The position numbers and the translations under genes are program-made. A stretch of 49,957 nt of DNA from Phenylobacterium deserti (lineage in GTDB: Bacteria; Pseudomonadota; Alphaproteobacteria; Caulobacterales; Caulobacteraceae), in contig CALQQB010000030.1 in the NCBI GenBank assembly GCA_943332615.1, positions 1 to 49,957 of the forward strand, read 5' to 3'. Of this stretch, positions 1 to 8,906 are shown piece by piece. The notes under the pieces were generated by a model. The model saw only the letters and a list, made by a program, of their open reading frames with translations, was not told where the DNA came from and made no database searches. Positions within the stretch are counted from its first letter, which is position 1. Each line of letters begins with the position of its first letter.

Positions 1-1
1 C

Positions 2-148
2 TACCAGACCTCAGACCACCGCACCGCCGAGCTCCCCACCTGGCTCCACCGCTACAACTGGCATCGACCCCACGGCGGGATAAAGTCCCAGACACCCATC
101 AGCCGCCTCGGCTTGGACGCGGACAACCTATTGAGGCTCCACACCTAG
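2..148 (+). mobile_element. IS481-like transposase, C-terminal end (partial)
   Basis: An open frame runs in from the window edge and stops with TAG at 146-148, giving the last 48 residues of a transposase. The tail contains WLHRYNWHRPHGGI followed by a TPISRL segment. This is the usual C-terminal pattern of IS481-family (rve-type DDE) transposases, including the glutamate-region helix with the RPH motif. The DDE core lies outside the window, so intactness cannot be judged. A perfect 7-bp inverted repeat follows at 158-173. It marks the left border of the catabolic region. Family assignment is from motif recognition only. Confidence 0.75.
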
Positions 149-157
149 GGCGTTCGA

Positions 158-173
158 CGGTTCACTTGAACCG
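158..173. repeat. Short perfect inverted repeat after the transposase
   Basis: CGGTTCA and TGAACCG are separated by CT, ten bases after the transposase stop. It could be a weak terminator stem or part of an insertion-sequence end. No T-run follows, so termination is only a guess. Confidence 0.4.
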
Positions 174-208
174 CCGATCGCTCAAGACCCCTGCCTAAAG
201 ATAGACCC

Positions 209-245
209 TTCGTCGCGCTGAGCCTGAACCAACTTCGGCGACGAA
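209..245 (-). terminator. Possible terminator hairpin of the MFS gene
   Basis: TTCGTCGC (209-216) pairs perfectly with GCGACGAA (238-245) around a 21-base loop, directly beyond the stop codon of the minus-strand MFS gene. The stem is good but the loop is large and there is no clear U-tract, so this is a candidate only. Confidence 0.35.
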
Positions 246-249
246 TGGT

Positions 250-1509
250 CTAGTGAAGCGCCACTACCGGCCCCGACTCCGACCCGCCGTCGATCTGGCG
301 GATGCGGGGCAGCAGCAGGTGGATCCAGGCCAGGGCCAACAGGTAGGACAGGCCGGCGAAGATGAAGAGCGGCGTGTAGCCGAGGCCGGCGGTCAGCACG
401 AGGCCTGCCACCTTGACGATGGTCATGCCGCCGATGTTGCCGCAGAAGGCCGCGAAGCTGGTGACGCGCCCGATCTTCGGCTTGTCCGTCACGTCGGCGA
501 TCAGGGCGAAGAGGTTGGTTGAGAACCCCTGGTGGGCGGCCAGCACGACCGCCAGGATCGCCGCCGCGCCCCAGGCGCTGCCGGCCTGGGTGGCCAGCGG
601 CAGGACCAGGACCATCAGCCCGCTGACCAGCATGGCCAGCTTGCGCACCCGGTTCACCGGCAGCCCGCGGCTGAGCAGGCGGGTGGCGATGCCGCCGCTG
701 ACCAGGGCGCCCAGCGCGCCGCCGGCGTAGGCCAGCGCCAGGGGCGGGCCGATGGCCACGCCGGTCAGGCCGTACTGGCGGTTCAGGAAGTCGGGCATCC
801 AGAACAGCATCAGCCACCAGGTGGAATCGCTGAGCAGCTTGGCGCCTGCGATGGCCCAGGTGGCGCGGTCGCGCAGGATGGAGGGGCGGGGGGCTTCAGG
901 CGCCGAGGTGGGCGCCGCGGGCGCGTCGCCGAACCGCGCCTTGCGGGTCGAGACGATCCAGACCGCCGACCAGACGATGCCGGCGATCCCGGCCATCACG
1001 AAGGCGCCGCGCCAGCCAAACGGCTGGGCCATGAACGGGATCAGGATGGGCGACGTGATCGCGCCGACGCTGGCGATGGCGTTGATCAGGCCGAAGCCGG
1101 CCGAGCGCTGGTTGGGCGGCAGGATGGTGGCGACGGTCTTGATCGCCGTGGGCGTCCCCATGGCCTCGGTGGCGCCCAGGCCGATGCGGCAGATCGTGAA
1201 CTGGACGAGGCTGTGGGCCAGGCCGTGGAACATGGCCGCTACGCTCCAGGTGAACACGCCGACGACGTTGGCCCACTTGACGCCTATGCGGTCCACCAGC
1301 GGCCCGGCGGCCAGCAGGGAGACGGCCATCGCGCCCTGGAACCAAGCGCCCAGGGTGCCGTAGTCGTCGTCGGACCAGCCAAGCTCGGCGGCCATGGTCG
1401 GCTTGAGGACGGAGATGATCTGCCGATCGACCAGGGCGAGGATTCCCGCCAGGGCGACCATGATGAACAGGAACCAGCGGCCGAACGACGGTTGCGGAGG
1501 TTCGGTCAT
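250..1509 (-). CDS. MFS transporter (anion:cation symporter/hexuronate-type)
   Basis: A 419-residue inner-membrane permease of the major facilitator superfamily. About twelve hydrophobic segments are visible. The first segment (residues 12-35) ends in the DRQIISVLKP stretch that is common in organic-acid and sugar-acid symporters (ACS family, ExuT-like). A motif-A-like loop follows (GPLVDRIGVKWAN), then the RIGLGATEA helix. ATG at 1509 was chosen because hydrophobic sequence begins soon after it; an in-frame TTG at 1587 preceded by GGAG is an alternative. It is divergent from the Gfo/Idh oxidoreductase across about 180 bp. Import of an acidic breakdown product of the surrounding catabolic genes is the natural inference; the substrate is unknown. 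Confidence 0.85.
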   Translation of the reverse strand: MTEPPQPSFGRWFLFIMVALAGILALVDRQIISVLKPTMAAELGWSDDDYGTLGAWFQGAMAVSLLAAGPLVDRIGVKWANVVGVFTWSVAAMFHGLAHSLVQFTICRIGLGATEAMGTPTAIKTVATILPPNQRSAGFGLINAIASVGAITSPILIPFMAQPFGWRGAFVMAGIAGIVWSAVWIVSTRKARFGDAPAAPTSAPEAPRPSILRDRATWAIAGAKLLSDSTWWLMLFWMPDFLNRQYGLTGVAIGPPLALAYAGGALGALVSGGIATRLLSRGLPVNRVRKLAMLVSGLMVLVLPLATQAGSAWGAAAILAVVLAAHQGFSTNLFALIADVTDKPKIGRVTSFAAFCGNIGGMTIVKVAGLVLTAGLGYTPLFIFAGLSYLLALAWIHLLLPRIRQIDGGSESGPVVALH

Positions 1510-1651
1510 GCGCTGACCCGGGGCCGACGCCCGTTCTGACGCTTTAGGCGGCAACGCAAGGCCAGGATCCTCCCCCCGATATCCCAACGACTCCGGGGGC
1601 CTTTCCTACGACTTTAGGCTTGCCCGAACCCTCAGTCTGGGAGAATGCTCA

Positions 1652-1675
1652 CAATAAGTCAGCGCTGTCATAGTG
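1652..1675. promoter_or_regulatory. Imperfect palindrome in the MFS/oxidoreductase divergent promoter
   Basis: A perfect CAGCGCTG core (1660-1667) is flanked by arms (CAATAAGT / TCATAGTG) that match in five of eight positions. It ends 17 bases upstream of the TTG start of the oxidoreductase and could be an operator for either divergent gene. The regulator is not identified. Confidence 0.35.
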
Positions 1676-1692
1676 AAATTGGGGAGGATATC

Positions 1693-2781
1693 TTGGCCGT
1701 AACGGTCCGCTACGGCCTGGTCGGTACGGGGATGATGGGGGTCGAGCACCTCAACAACCTCGCGGTCACGCCCGGGGCCGTGGTGACGGCGCTCGCCGAC
1801 CCAGTGCCCAGGTCCCTTGGCTGGGCCCGGGACGCCCTGGGCGAACGGGCCGACCAGGCGACCGTGTTCGCTGACAGCGCGGCCATGGCCCGCAGCGGCC
1901 TGGTGGACGCGGTGATCGTCGCCAGTCCCAACAACACCCATCGCCAGGTTTTGGAACCGCTGTTCGACGCCGGCCTGCCGATCCTCTGCGAAAAGCCGAT
2001 GGCCACCACCCTGGCGGACGCCCGCTGGGTGGCCGACCGGGCGGCCCGCTCCGACTCCCCGTTCTGGACGGCGATGGAGTACCGCTACATGCCGCCGGCG
2101 GCCCAATTCATCGCTGAGGTGCACGCTGGCCGGATCGGCGCGCTGCGCATGCTGTCGATCCGCGAGCACCGTTTCCCGTTCCTGAAGAAGGTAGGCGACT
2201 GGAACCGCTTCTCGGCTAACACCGGCGGGACGATGGTCGAAAAGTGCTGCCATTTCTTCGACTTGATGCGATTCATCACGGGATCCGAGGCGGTGCGCGT
2301 CTACTGTTCCGGAGCCATGGACGTGAACCACGTCGACGAGCGCTATGACGGCCGCACGCCCGACATCATCGACAACAGCTACACCACGGTGGAGTTCGCC
2401 AACGGCGTGCGCGCCATGCTGGACCTGTGCATGTTCGCCGACGGGGTGGAGAACCAGGAAGAGATCATGGCGGTGGGCGACAAGGCTCGGCTGGACGTGC
2501 TGATCCCGGAAGGCGCCCTGGTGTTCTCGCCGCGCGTCGGCTTCCGCAATCCCAAGCAGGTCGAGCGGCGGACGGTGGATGTCGATCCGACCGCGCTGAA
2601 CGCCGGCAGCCACCACGGCTCGACCTTCTATCAGCACCAGCGGTTCATCGCCGCCGTCCGCGGCGAGGGCGCCGTGGAGGTCAACGCCCGGGACGGCCTG
2701 ATGGCCGTGGCGATCGGGACCGCCGCCGAGATCAGCGCCCGCGAGAAGCGGGTCGTAGAGATGTCAGAACTGGACCTGTGA
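1693..2781 (+). CDS. Gfo/Idh/MocA family NAD(P)-dependent oxidoreductase
   Basis: A 362-residue cytoplasmic sugar or cyclitol dehydrogenase-like enzyme. The TTG at 1693 is taken as start: it sits six bases behind a strong GGGGAGG, and the protein then begins MAVTVRYGLVGTGMMG, placing the Rossmann GxGxxG at residues 11-16, as is normal for the family. The diagnostic CEKPMA motif, with the conserved lysine, lies near residue 98. A CCHFFD segment near residue 185 matches the His/Asp catalytic region. The C-terminal half is the Gfo/Idh alpha/beta domain, and the length is typical. It is transcribed away from the MFS gene and towards the TBDR, so a role in oxidising an imported polyol or sugar derivative is likely but unproven. 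Confidence 0.87.
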   Translation: MAVTVRYGLVGTGMMGVEHLNNLAVTPGAVVTALADPVPRSLGWARDALGERADQATVFADSAAMARSGLVDAVIVASPNNTHRQVLEPLFDAGLPILCEKPMATTLADARWVADRAARSDSPFWTAMEYRYMPPAAQFIAEVHAGRIGALRMLSIREHRFPFLKKVGDWNRFSANTGGTMVEKCCHFFDLMRFITGSEAVRVYCSGAMDVNHVDERYDGRTPDIIDNSYTTVEFANGVRAMLDLCMFADGVENQEEIMAVGDKARLDVLIPEGALVFSPRVGFRNPKQVERRTVDVDPTALNAGSHHGSTFYQHQRFIAAVRGEGAVEVNARDGLMAVAIGTAAEISAREKRVVEMSELDL

Positions 2782-2869
2782 CCTAGACCGGGCGGCTGTT
2801 CGCCGCCTTGGTATGACAGCGTAAGACACACAAGAAACATCAAAAACGAAAGACGATCAGAGGGTATTC

Positions 2870-5128
2870 ATGACTCGGACCATTCTGCTGACGGGCGCTG
2901 GCCTTGCCGCGCTCCTGATGGCCGCTCCGGCGGCCGCACAGACCGGCGGCGCCGACGACTCGGTCGTCAGCGAAATCGTCGTCACCGCCCAGAAGCGCGA
3001 GGAGCGTCTGCAGGACGTACCGGTTGCTGTCTCGGTGGTGTCGGGCGCCGCCATCGCCGCAAGCGGCGCGGTGAACCTGGAAGGCGCGCAGTATCTCGTG
3101 CCGACCCTGAACTTCCGGAAGTCCGGCACCACAATCAACCAGTCGCTGTTCCTGCGCGGCGTCGGCACCTCGACCTTCTCCATCGCCGGCGAGCCGTCGA
3201 TCTCCACGGTCGTGGACGGCGTTGTCTACAGCCGGGCCGGCGAGGCGTTCAGCGACCTGATCGACATCGACCGCCTGGAAGTCCTTCGCGGGCCCCAGGG
3301 CACCCTGTTCGGCAAGAACACCTCGGCCGGCGTGGTCAACATCGTCACCAAGCGGCCCGGCGACGACCTGGGTGGCTATGTCGAAGGCGCCTACTTCTCC
3401 AACCGCGACGAGTACCGCCTGCGCGGCGCCGTCGACGCGCCGCTTAGCGACAAGGTGAAGAGCCGGGTCACCGCCTTCTACGGGAGGTACGGCGGTAACA
3501 TCCGCAACCTCACCCGCGACACGCGGGTCAACGGCTACGAGCACTGGGGCGTGCGCGCCGTGGTGACGGCGGACCCGACCGACGATCTGTCGCTGACCTT
3601 CATCGCCGACTACCGCAAGAGCGACGACGACTGCTGCGCCGAGCTGATCGGCACGGCGCCGACGAACCTGACTGCGACCGTCCTGCCCACGCCACGCCGC
3701 GACAAGACCCGCCAGGTCGCCCAGGGCCTGATCACGGCCACCACCGAAAAGAGCGGCGGCGTCTCGCTGCAGGCCGACTGGGCCGTGGGTGGCCAGACGG
3801 TCACCTACATCGGCTCGTACCGCGAGTACGACAACACGGAGATCCGCGACGGCGACTGGCTGCCGCGCGCCTATGTCGGCTTCAACCAGCTGCACGACGT
3901 CGGCCCGCAGACCAGCAACACCCTGACCCAGGAGGTGCGTGTCACCTCGCCGGCCGACCAGTTCATCACCTATGTGGCCGGCGCCTACTACTCGCGCGCC
4001 GAGACCGAGCGGACCTTTACTCGCAATGACGTGGTGTGCAGCCTGACCCCGGCGCCGGCGGTGATCACGCCCTGCACGGCGGCGGGCACGGTGGTGACCA
4101 CGCCTAGCGGCACGGCCAACTTCGGCTCGGTGTTCAAGAACTTCGCGCTGTTCGGTCAGGGGACAGTGAACGTCTCCGACCAGCTGCGGCTGATAGGCGG
4201 CCTGCGCTACACCTCGGATAGGCTGTCGGTCTTCCACAGCCGGGCGACGACCCTGGCCGGCCCCGGCATCCAGCCCAGCTTCGGGCCGTTCGCCACCCAT
4301 CAGTCGAACGACAACCTCTCGGGCAAGGCGGGGATCCAGTACGACCTCGTCCCGGAGACGACCATCTACGCCACCTATGCCCGCGGCTATAAGGGCCCTG
4401 CCTACAACGTGTTCTACAACCTCACCGCGACGGGGACGAACGCCATCGAGGCCGAGACCGCCGACAGCTACGAGGTCGGCATGAAGAACACGCTGATGGA
4501 CGGCCGGCTGATCCTGAACCTGGCCGGATTCTACGCGAAATATCACAACTTCCAGGCCAACAACCCGGACATCGTGGCGGGCGTGCTGGTCACGCGCTTC
4601 ACCAACGCGGGCACGATCTCGACCCGCGGCGGCGAGCTGGACCTGATCTACCGACCGATGCGCGACCTGAACATCAATGGCGGCGTGGCCTACACCGACG
4701 CCCACATCGACCAGTTCAAGCTGCCCACCAACGGCGTCGTGACCGGCGTCGTGCCGTCGGGCACCCAACTGGCCTACGCGCCCAAGTGGAAGGGCTCGCT
4801 GGGCATGGACTACCGGATCCGCACCGGCAGCGCCGTCGACGTGGTGCTAGGCGCCCAGGGCTCCTACCAGTCCAAGCAGCTCAGCCAGCTGGACGCCTCG
4901 GCGGCCATCCGCGCGGCGACCACCATCCACGGATACGCCATGGTCGATCTCTCGGCCGCCATCGTCGATGTCGACGACCGCTACCGGGTGACCTTCCAGG
5001 TCAAGAACCTATTCGACGAGAGCTTCGCTTCGGCCATCACCAGTGGAGGGCCGGGCGGCAGCTATCGCTACCTGATCCCGCGCGAGGCGGACCGTTATTA
5101 CGGCGTGACCGGCCGCCTGAACTTCTAG
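2870..5128 (+). CDS. TonB-dependent outer-membrane receptor
   Basis: A 752-residue outer-membrane transporter. It has a signal peptide (residues 1 to about 23, ending AAAQ), a plug domain starting with EIVVTAQKREERLQDVPVA near residue 37, and the LRGPQGTLFGKN motif near residue 140 followed by VNIVTKRP. A 22-strand-type barrel runs to a C-terminal phenylalanine (GRLNF). The start is ATG behind AGAGGGT. It belongs to a different subfamily from the other three receptors here: it has LFGKNTSAG where they have GRNAVGG, and it lacks their DNGC...CPV loop. It lies 89 bp after the oxidoreductase and may be co-transcribed with it. The ligand cannot be read from the sequence; similar receptors import polyphenols, glycans or terpenoids. 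Confidence 0.93.
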   Translation: MTRTILLTGAGLAALLMAAPAAAQTGGADDSVVSEIVVTAQKREERLQDVPVAVSVVSGAAIAASGAVNLEGAQYLVPTLNFRKSGTTINQSLFLRGVGTSTFSIAGEPSISTVVDGVVYSRAGEAFSDLIDIDRLEVLRGPQGTLFGKNTSAGVVNIVTKRPGDDLGGYVEGAYFSNRDEYRLRGAVDAPLSDKVKSRVTAFYGRYGGNIRNLTRDTRVNGYEHWGVRAVVTADPTDDLSLTFIADYRKSDDDCCAELIGTAPTNLTATVLPTPRRDKTRQVAQGLITATTEKSGGVSLQADWAVGGQTVTYIGSYREYDNTEIRDGDWLPRAYVGFNQLHDVGPQTSNTLTQEVRVTSPADQFITYVAGAYYSRAETERTFTRNDVVCSLTPAPAVITPCTAAGTVVTTPSGTANFGSVFKNFALFGQGTVNVSDQLRLIGGLRYTSDRLSVFHSRATTLAGPGIQPSFGPFATHQSNDNLSGKAGIQYDLVPETTIYATYARGYKGPAYNVFYNLTATGTNAIEAETADSYEVGMKNTLMDGRLILNLAGFYAKYHNFQANNPDIVAGVLVTRFTNAGTISTRGGELDLIYRPMRDLNINGGVAYTDAHIDQFKLPTNGVVTGVVPSGTQLAYAPKWKGSLGMDYRIRTGSAVDVVLGAQGSYQSKQLSQLDASAAIRAATTIHGYAMVDLSAAIVDVDDRYRVTFQVKNLFDESFASAITSGGPGGSYRYLIPREADRYYGVTGRLNF

Positions 5129-5228
5129 GTTTCCGAACCCTGGAGCTCCGGTCGGCCGGGGCTCCAGGTATCGTCGCTGTTCCGGGGCGCAACTGTCCCT
5201 GGGATGGAGCTGTAGTATTCAGGGTCAT

Positions 5229-5593
5229 ATGTTCGACGGCTTCGCCCACGTTTGGTCGCCGCTGGTCCTGGGCAGCAGGCTTGGGCGAAAGCCTCTGCGC
5301 CTGATCCTGGCCGGGGAGCCCATCGTCGTGTTCCGGAACGGCCGGGGCGGAATTGGTGCCCTCGTCGACCGCTGCCCGTCGTGGGATCGCGCGACTTCGC
5401 GCGGAGTCCGATCCTCGACCCGCTGTTTGCATGGATGAACGGGCGCATCGCGGACGAGGATCGCGCGGTCGTCGAGTCCTCGGGCGCCGCAGAGGCTCCT
5501 GCGCCGGGGTCCGAACCGTCCGTGCGCACCGACCGGGCGACGCTTCAGTTCCGCAAGTACTACTACGACGTGTTGCGCGGCAGCGTCGCCTGA
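5229..5593 (+). pseudogene. Rieske-type aromatic ring-hydroxylating oxygenase, internally deleted
   Basis: The first about 45 codons (from ATG 5229) read like the N-terminus of a Rieske non-haem iron oxygenase: FAHVWSPL, then KPLRLILAGEPIVVFRN, then ALVDRCP. This leads straight to where the Rieske CxH motif should be. Instead the frame changes around 5375-5385. The other frame then gives a recognisable oxygenase C-terminus: RDFARSPILDPLFAWMN, EDRAVVESS, then RTDRATLQFRKYYYDVL. The Rieske cluster ligands and the catalytic mononuclear-iron domain are both missing, about two thirds of a normal 330-360-residue protein. It must be inactive. Its place before the SDR, VOC and EthD genes suggests the operon once began with a ring hydroxylation or O-demethylation step. 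Confidence 0.8.
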
Positions 5594-5671
5594 ACGCTGT
5601 CGCGGCGGCGCGTTGATCAATTCGGCTAGGCTCTGCGCCGTAGGGTGATCGGTTCTTAAGGGGAGACCAGC

Positions 5672-6457
5672 GTGGGCAGGCTGCAGGACAAGGTGACGAT
5701 CGTGACCGGCGCGGCGAAGGGCCTGGGGGAGGCTGCCGCGAGGCTGTTCGCCGCCGAGGGCGCGCGCGTCGTGCTGACGGACGTGGATCAGGAAAACGGC
5801 AAGCGCATCGCCGCGGAGATCGGACCGGCCGCGCGGTTCAATCGCCACGATGTGCGCGACGAAGGGCAATGGCGCGATCTCATCGCGGGGGTGGTCGCCG
5901 AATACGGACGGCTGGATGTCCTGGTCAACAATGCCGGGGTAGTGGAAGCCGGCACCATCGAGTCGACCACGGCCGAGGACTACCGCTTCGTCATGGCGGT
6001 GAGCGCCGATGGCACGTTCTTCGGCTGCAAGCACGCCATCCCCGCAATGCGGCACTCCGGCGGCGGATCGATCATCAACATGGCGTCGATCGCCTCGATT
6101 CAGGGCGAGTCGCTGGTCGCTGCCTACTGCGCGGCCAAGGGCGCCGTCGAGGCGCTGACGCGCTCGGTCGCGGTGCATTGCAGCCAGGGGCGGATGAATA
6201 TCCGCTGCAACTCGGTGCATCCGTCGGGCATGGACACACCCATGGTCCGGGGCTTCGGAGCCAAGGTCATGAGTTCAGGCCTGGCCCCGCCGCAGAACGC
6301 CTCGCCGCACGGCGCGAGCCCGTTGGGGACGCCCAAGGACATCGCCTACGCGGTGCTCTATCTGGCCAGCGACGAGTCCCGGTTCGTCAACGGCCAGCGC
6401 CTGGTGGTCGACAACGCCATGTCGGTCACCGCCGGCTATGTCCCGCCGCCGGCCTGA
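5672..6457 (+). CDS. Short-chain dehydrogenase/reductase (classical SDR)
   Basis: A 261-residue cytoplasmic NAD(P)-dependent oxidoreductase. The GTG start follows AAGGGGAGA at normal spacing. The cofactor motif TGAAKGLG is at residues 12-19. An aspartate at the end of strand 2 (VLTDVD) suggests NAD(H) preference. NNAG is near residue 86, the catalytic serine lies in NMASIASIQG near 139, and YCAAK supplies Tyr152 and Lys156. The C-terminal VNGQRLVVDNAMSVTAGY stretch is typical of the family. It probably oxidises a secondary alcohol released from the pathway substrate. It is the first intact gene of the SDR-VOC-EthD group, behind the broken Rieske gene. Confidence 0.92.
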   Translation: MGRLQDKVTIVTGAAKGLGEAAARLFAAEGARVVLTDVDQENGKRIAAEIGPAARFNRHDVRDEGQWRDLIAGVVAEYGRLDVLVNNAGVVEAGTIESTTAEDYRFVMAVSADGTFFGCKHAIPAMRHSGGGSIINMASIASIQGESLVAAYCAAKGAVEALTRSVAVHCSQGRMNIRCNSVHPSGMDTPMVRGFGAKVMSSGLAPPQNASPHGASPLGTPKDIAYAVLYLASDESRFVNGQRLVVDNAMSVTAGYVPPPA

Positions 6458-6493
6458 CATCGGTCGCAAGCCCACATCCCCGCGAGGAGCCCC

Positions 6494-7000
6494 ATGCACA
6501 TATCCGGCCTGGTCCACGTCAACATCAACGTATCGGACTTCGACCGCTCCCGGAGCTTCTACGAGGCGTTGGGATTCCGACTGATCTGGCGTGTCCCCGA
6601 GACCAATTCGCCCGAGGTGGCGGCCGCCGTCGGCATGCCGCCCTACCGCGTGAAGGGCGGCTTAATGGCGCTTGAGGGCGCGCAGCATCCGCTCGTGATC
6701 GATCTTCTGGAGTGGCAGTCGCCTCGTGACGCCGCGGCGCCGTATGCGCATCTCTACCATCGCGGGCTGGCGCGTCTTGCGCTCGCCACCACGGACATGG
6801 ACGCCGATCTGGAGGCGCTCCGCAAGCTGGGCGCCGAACTGGTGGGGCCGCCGGCGCGGGTCGAGATCGACGGCGTCGCCACGGGCGGCCGCTTCGTCTG
6901 CTTCAAGGATCCCGATGGCACGATCCTGGAACTGGTGGAGTCGCAGGGCGCCGGCGACCTGCTGAAGACTGGCGCAGCGGATGCGGGCCCGGCGGCATGA
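6494..7000 (+). CDS. VOC (glyoxalase/dioxygenase fold) family protein
   Basis: A 168-residue protein made of two beta-alpha-beta-beta-beta modules. The first begins GLVHVNINVSDFDRSRSFYE; the second begins near GLARLALATTDMD and ends in FKDPDGTILELVE, the standard VOC ending that carries a metal-ligand glutamate. Members include glyoxalases, extradiol dioxygenases and isomerases; which chemistry applies here cannot be said. The start is ATG with GAGGAGC just upstream, 36 bp after the SDR. Its TGA overlaps the next ATG by four bases, indicating translational coupling with the EthD-like gene. Confidence 0.85.
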   Translation: MHISGLVHVNINVSDFDRSRSFYEALGFRLIWRVPETNSPEVAAAVGMPPYRVKGGLMALEGAQHPLVIDLLEWQSPRDAAAPYAHLYHRGLARLALATTDMDADLEALRKLGAELVGPPARVEIDGVATGGRFVCFKDPDGTILELVESQGAGDLLKTGAADAGPAA

Positions 7001-7362
7001 TCCGGATTTCCATTCTCTATCCGCACATTCCAGGTGGCCGCTTCGACCACGCCTACTATGAGACGGTCCATATCCCGTTGGCGCTGGACCTCCTGGGAGA
7101 CGCAGTTCGATCGGTGAGTGTTGAGCGGGGCGTCTCTCCTGGCCACCCTTGGCCGGATCCGACCTACACGGCGGTCTGCCATTTCGACTGTGACTCCGTG
7201 GACGCCTATGCCCAGGCGATGCTTCCACATCTGGCGCGCCTGCAGGCCGATCTACTGAACTACAGCGATAGGTCCGCCGTAGTTCAGGTCAGCGAGATCA
7301 CTGTCGACGCAGATCGTCGAGGCGGGGCGGGATGCCAGGGTGTTCCTCTATCGGGTCCTTGA
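6997..7362 (+). CDS. EthD-like dimeric alpha/beta-barrel protein, altered C-terminus
   Basis: A 121-residue protein whose first 100 residues match the EthD family. ISILYPHIPGGRFDHAYYETVHIPLA carries the conserved tyrosine and histidine region, and a CHFDCDSVDAYAQAM helix follows. EthD proteins accompany ring-cleavage, P450 and polyketide enzymes and often act as small accessory or isomerase subunits. The family normally ends near VVQVSEI; here about 20 unrelated residues follow (an RRGGAG stretch and a run to the stop). That fits the 3' end having been replaced by the foreign segment that begins near 7300. Translation is coupled to the VOC gene by ATGA. Confidence 0.75.
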   Translation: MIRISILYPHIPGGRFDHAYYETVHIPLALDLLGDAVRSVSVERGVSPGHPWPDPTYTAVCHFDCDSVDAYAQAMLPHLARLQADLLNYSDRSAVVQVSEITVDADRRGGAGCQGVPLSGP

Positions 7363-7628
7363 CGATCGTGCGGCGCTACCGGGCCAGGACGGGTGGGCGA
7401 TCCTCGCTCGCGACTTACGGCTGGGCATGGGTTTGGCATCAGATTCCAATACGCGGATCTCGTTCCCTCCGCCGGTGGGGGCAGTCGGGCGGCAACCGGT
7501 CTCCACCCAGCCGTCTATGTTCTCCGTTTGTTCTAGACTCTGGCTCAGCGCTGTGAGATGATCGCGGTCTGATGGCGAACGTGTGTTCAGCGGGCGCGCG
7601 GCGACGTTTAAAACATGGTGGGGGTGAC
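7363..7628. other. Gap with possible coding scrap
   Basis: No complete gene. One plus-strand frame that overlaps the end of the EthD gene and stays open to about 7561 gives a protein-like stretch (RVFLYRVLDDRAAL, then GWAILARDLRLGM) before turning into low-quality sequence. It may be the leftover of a gene cut by the event that brought in the toxin-like pair. No homologue was recognised. Confidence 0.3.
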
Positions 7629-8906
7629 ATGGCTGGATATCAGTCAGCGCGGGGTGGCGTGCTTGAGACGATGGACGAGTTCGTGAAGCGGCGGCAGCGC
7701 GAAGTCGCGAACTTTGGCCGGGAGGCCGAGGCCGCCGCGCACAAGGCCTACGGCGATGCGATCCGAACAGGGCGCGATCTGGTTGTGCGCACTCAGTCCG
7801 AAGTCAATCGTCTCGGGTCTGAGCTGCTTTCGCCACAGCCATCGAGGAGCTCCGCGGGCGTTCAGAAGCGTCCCAGTTCGACCGCCATTCGGCCCGCCAG
7901 TCCGTCGCGGCAAGCGTCGCAACTCGCCCCGAAATCCGTGGTTCAGCAGGGCGTCGATCAGACGCTGGCCGCGGCCAGAGGCGCGCAGGATGCGTTCACA
8001 CTGGGGCTGGGTGATCGCGCCTACGCCGGTGGACGGGCTCTCATCGACACGGCCCAGGGCGCAGATCTTGGCCATGCGTGGCGAAGCCGCTGGGCCACGG
8101 AACAGGCTCGCGATCAGTATGATGCGAAGAACTACCGGATGGCCCGTACGGTCGGCGAGATTGCTGGCACGGGCCTAGGATTCGTCGCTCTCGGGCCTGT
8201 CGATGCTGCGCTCGCTGGCGGCGTCCGCATCTCCCAGGCCGCGCCGATGATTGCAAGGGAGGCTGCTGTGCTCGGCGGAGTTGGCGCAGGAGGGGGTGTT
8301 GTGAGCCAGGCCGTGACAGACCTTCAGAACCGACGCTTGGGTTCAGTCGGCGACTACGTTGGTTCTGCGGTCGGTGGTACGGCCGCGGCGCTAGCCTCCG
8401 CTCGAGGACGGCCAGGGCAAGCCGGAGCGATCGGGGGCGCCACGACCTCAATCCTCCAGAATACGTTGAACGGGCGACCCGTAGACTGGAGAGGCGCCAG
8501 TCAGGCCGCGCTCGCCGGCGGATATGTGGCCGCGCCATTTGGATACGCGGGGCGCAGCTACAGCAATAGCCTTCCGATCGCAGCCAAGGGCGAGTTAGGC
8601 GAGACCCTTGGTCGTGTTCGAACGCTTGCAAATGGTGAAAAGCCGCTGCCGGGGGGCCGTTACGTCAAGGTAAATGGCGGGCCTCGCCGCACGGTTCTAG
8701 ACCAGGAGACAGCGAGCGGTCTGATGAGCGAGCAGAAATTTGGACCGAAGGCTCGGCTGAGCCGGAACCAGATGGCTGCTTATCACGAGTACGGAGATGA
8801 CTATCGCGTCGACCACTTCCTGCCTCGGGATGTCGGAGTTGCTGCTGCGTATCCGTTTGGCCAGATGGGTTACCATGACGTTCTGGCTGAAGATCCCTAT
8901 CGATAG
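7629..8906 (+). CDS. Polymorphic-toxin-like protein, unknown activity
   Basis: A 425-residue protein not assigned to a named family. The start ATG at 7629 follows GGGGGTGAC; an upstream in-frame ATG at 7572 lacks a ribosome site. Residues 1-60 are charged and helical (KRRQREVANFGREAEAAAHK). A Ser/Pro-rich linker follows, then a long Gly/Ala-rich region (about 120-310) with glycine-zipper-like hydrophobic stretches. The last about 110 residues form a compact, differently composed domain (TLANGEKPLPGGRYVKV, EQKFGPKARLSRNQMAAY, YRVDHFLPRDVG). A hydrophobic delivery region followed by a variable C-terminal domain, with a small overlapping gene downstream, is the layout of polymorphic toxins. It interrupts the catabolic cluster. 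Toxicity is inference; a phage structural protein is an alternative. Confidence 0.55.
   Translation: MAGYQSARGGVLETMDEFVKRRQREVANFGREAEAAAHKAYGDAIRTGRDLVVRTQSEVNRLGSELLSPQPSRSSAGVQKRPSSTAIRPASPSRQASQLAPKSVVQQGVDQTLAAARGAQDAFTLGLGDRAYAGGRALIDTAQGADLGHAWRSRWATEQARDQYDAKNYRMARTVGEIAGTGLGFVALGPVDAALAGGVRISQAAPMIAREAAVLGGVGAGGGVVSQAVTDLQNRRLGSVGDYVGSAVGGTAAALASARGRPGQAGAIGGATTSILQNTLNGRPVDWRGASQAALAGGYVAAPFGYAGRSYSNSLPIAAKGELGETLGRVRTLANGEKPLPGGRYVKVNGGPRRTVLDQETASGLMSEQKFGPKARLSRNQMAAYHEYGDDYRVDHFLPRDVGVAAAYPFGQMGYHDVLAEDPYR

Noticed and set aside
532..1539. Long plus-strand open frame opposite the MFS gene
   Set aside because: Gly/Arg/Asp/Ala-rich translation with no family pattern; it is the antisense of a clear transporter. 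Many similar frames in this GC-rich window were dropped for the same reason.
2840..4768. 642-codon minus-strand frame over the first TBDR
   Set aside because: Low-complexity Val/Gly/Arg/Asp composition; the plus strand has signal peptide, plug and barrel motifs.
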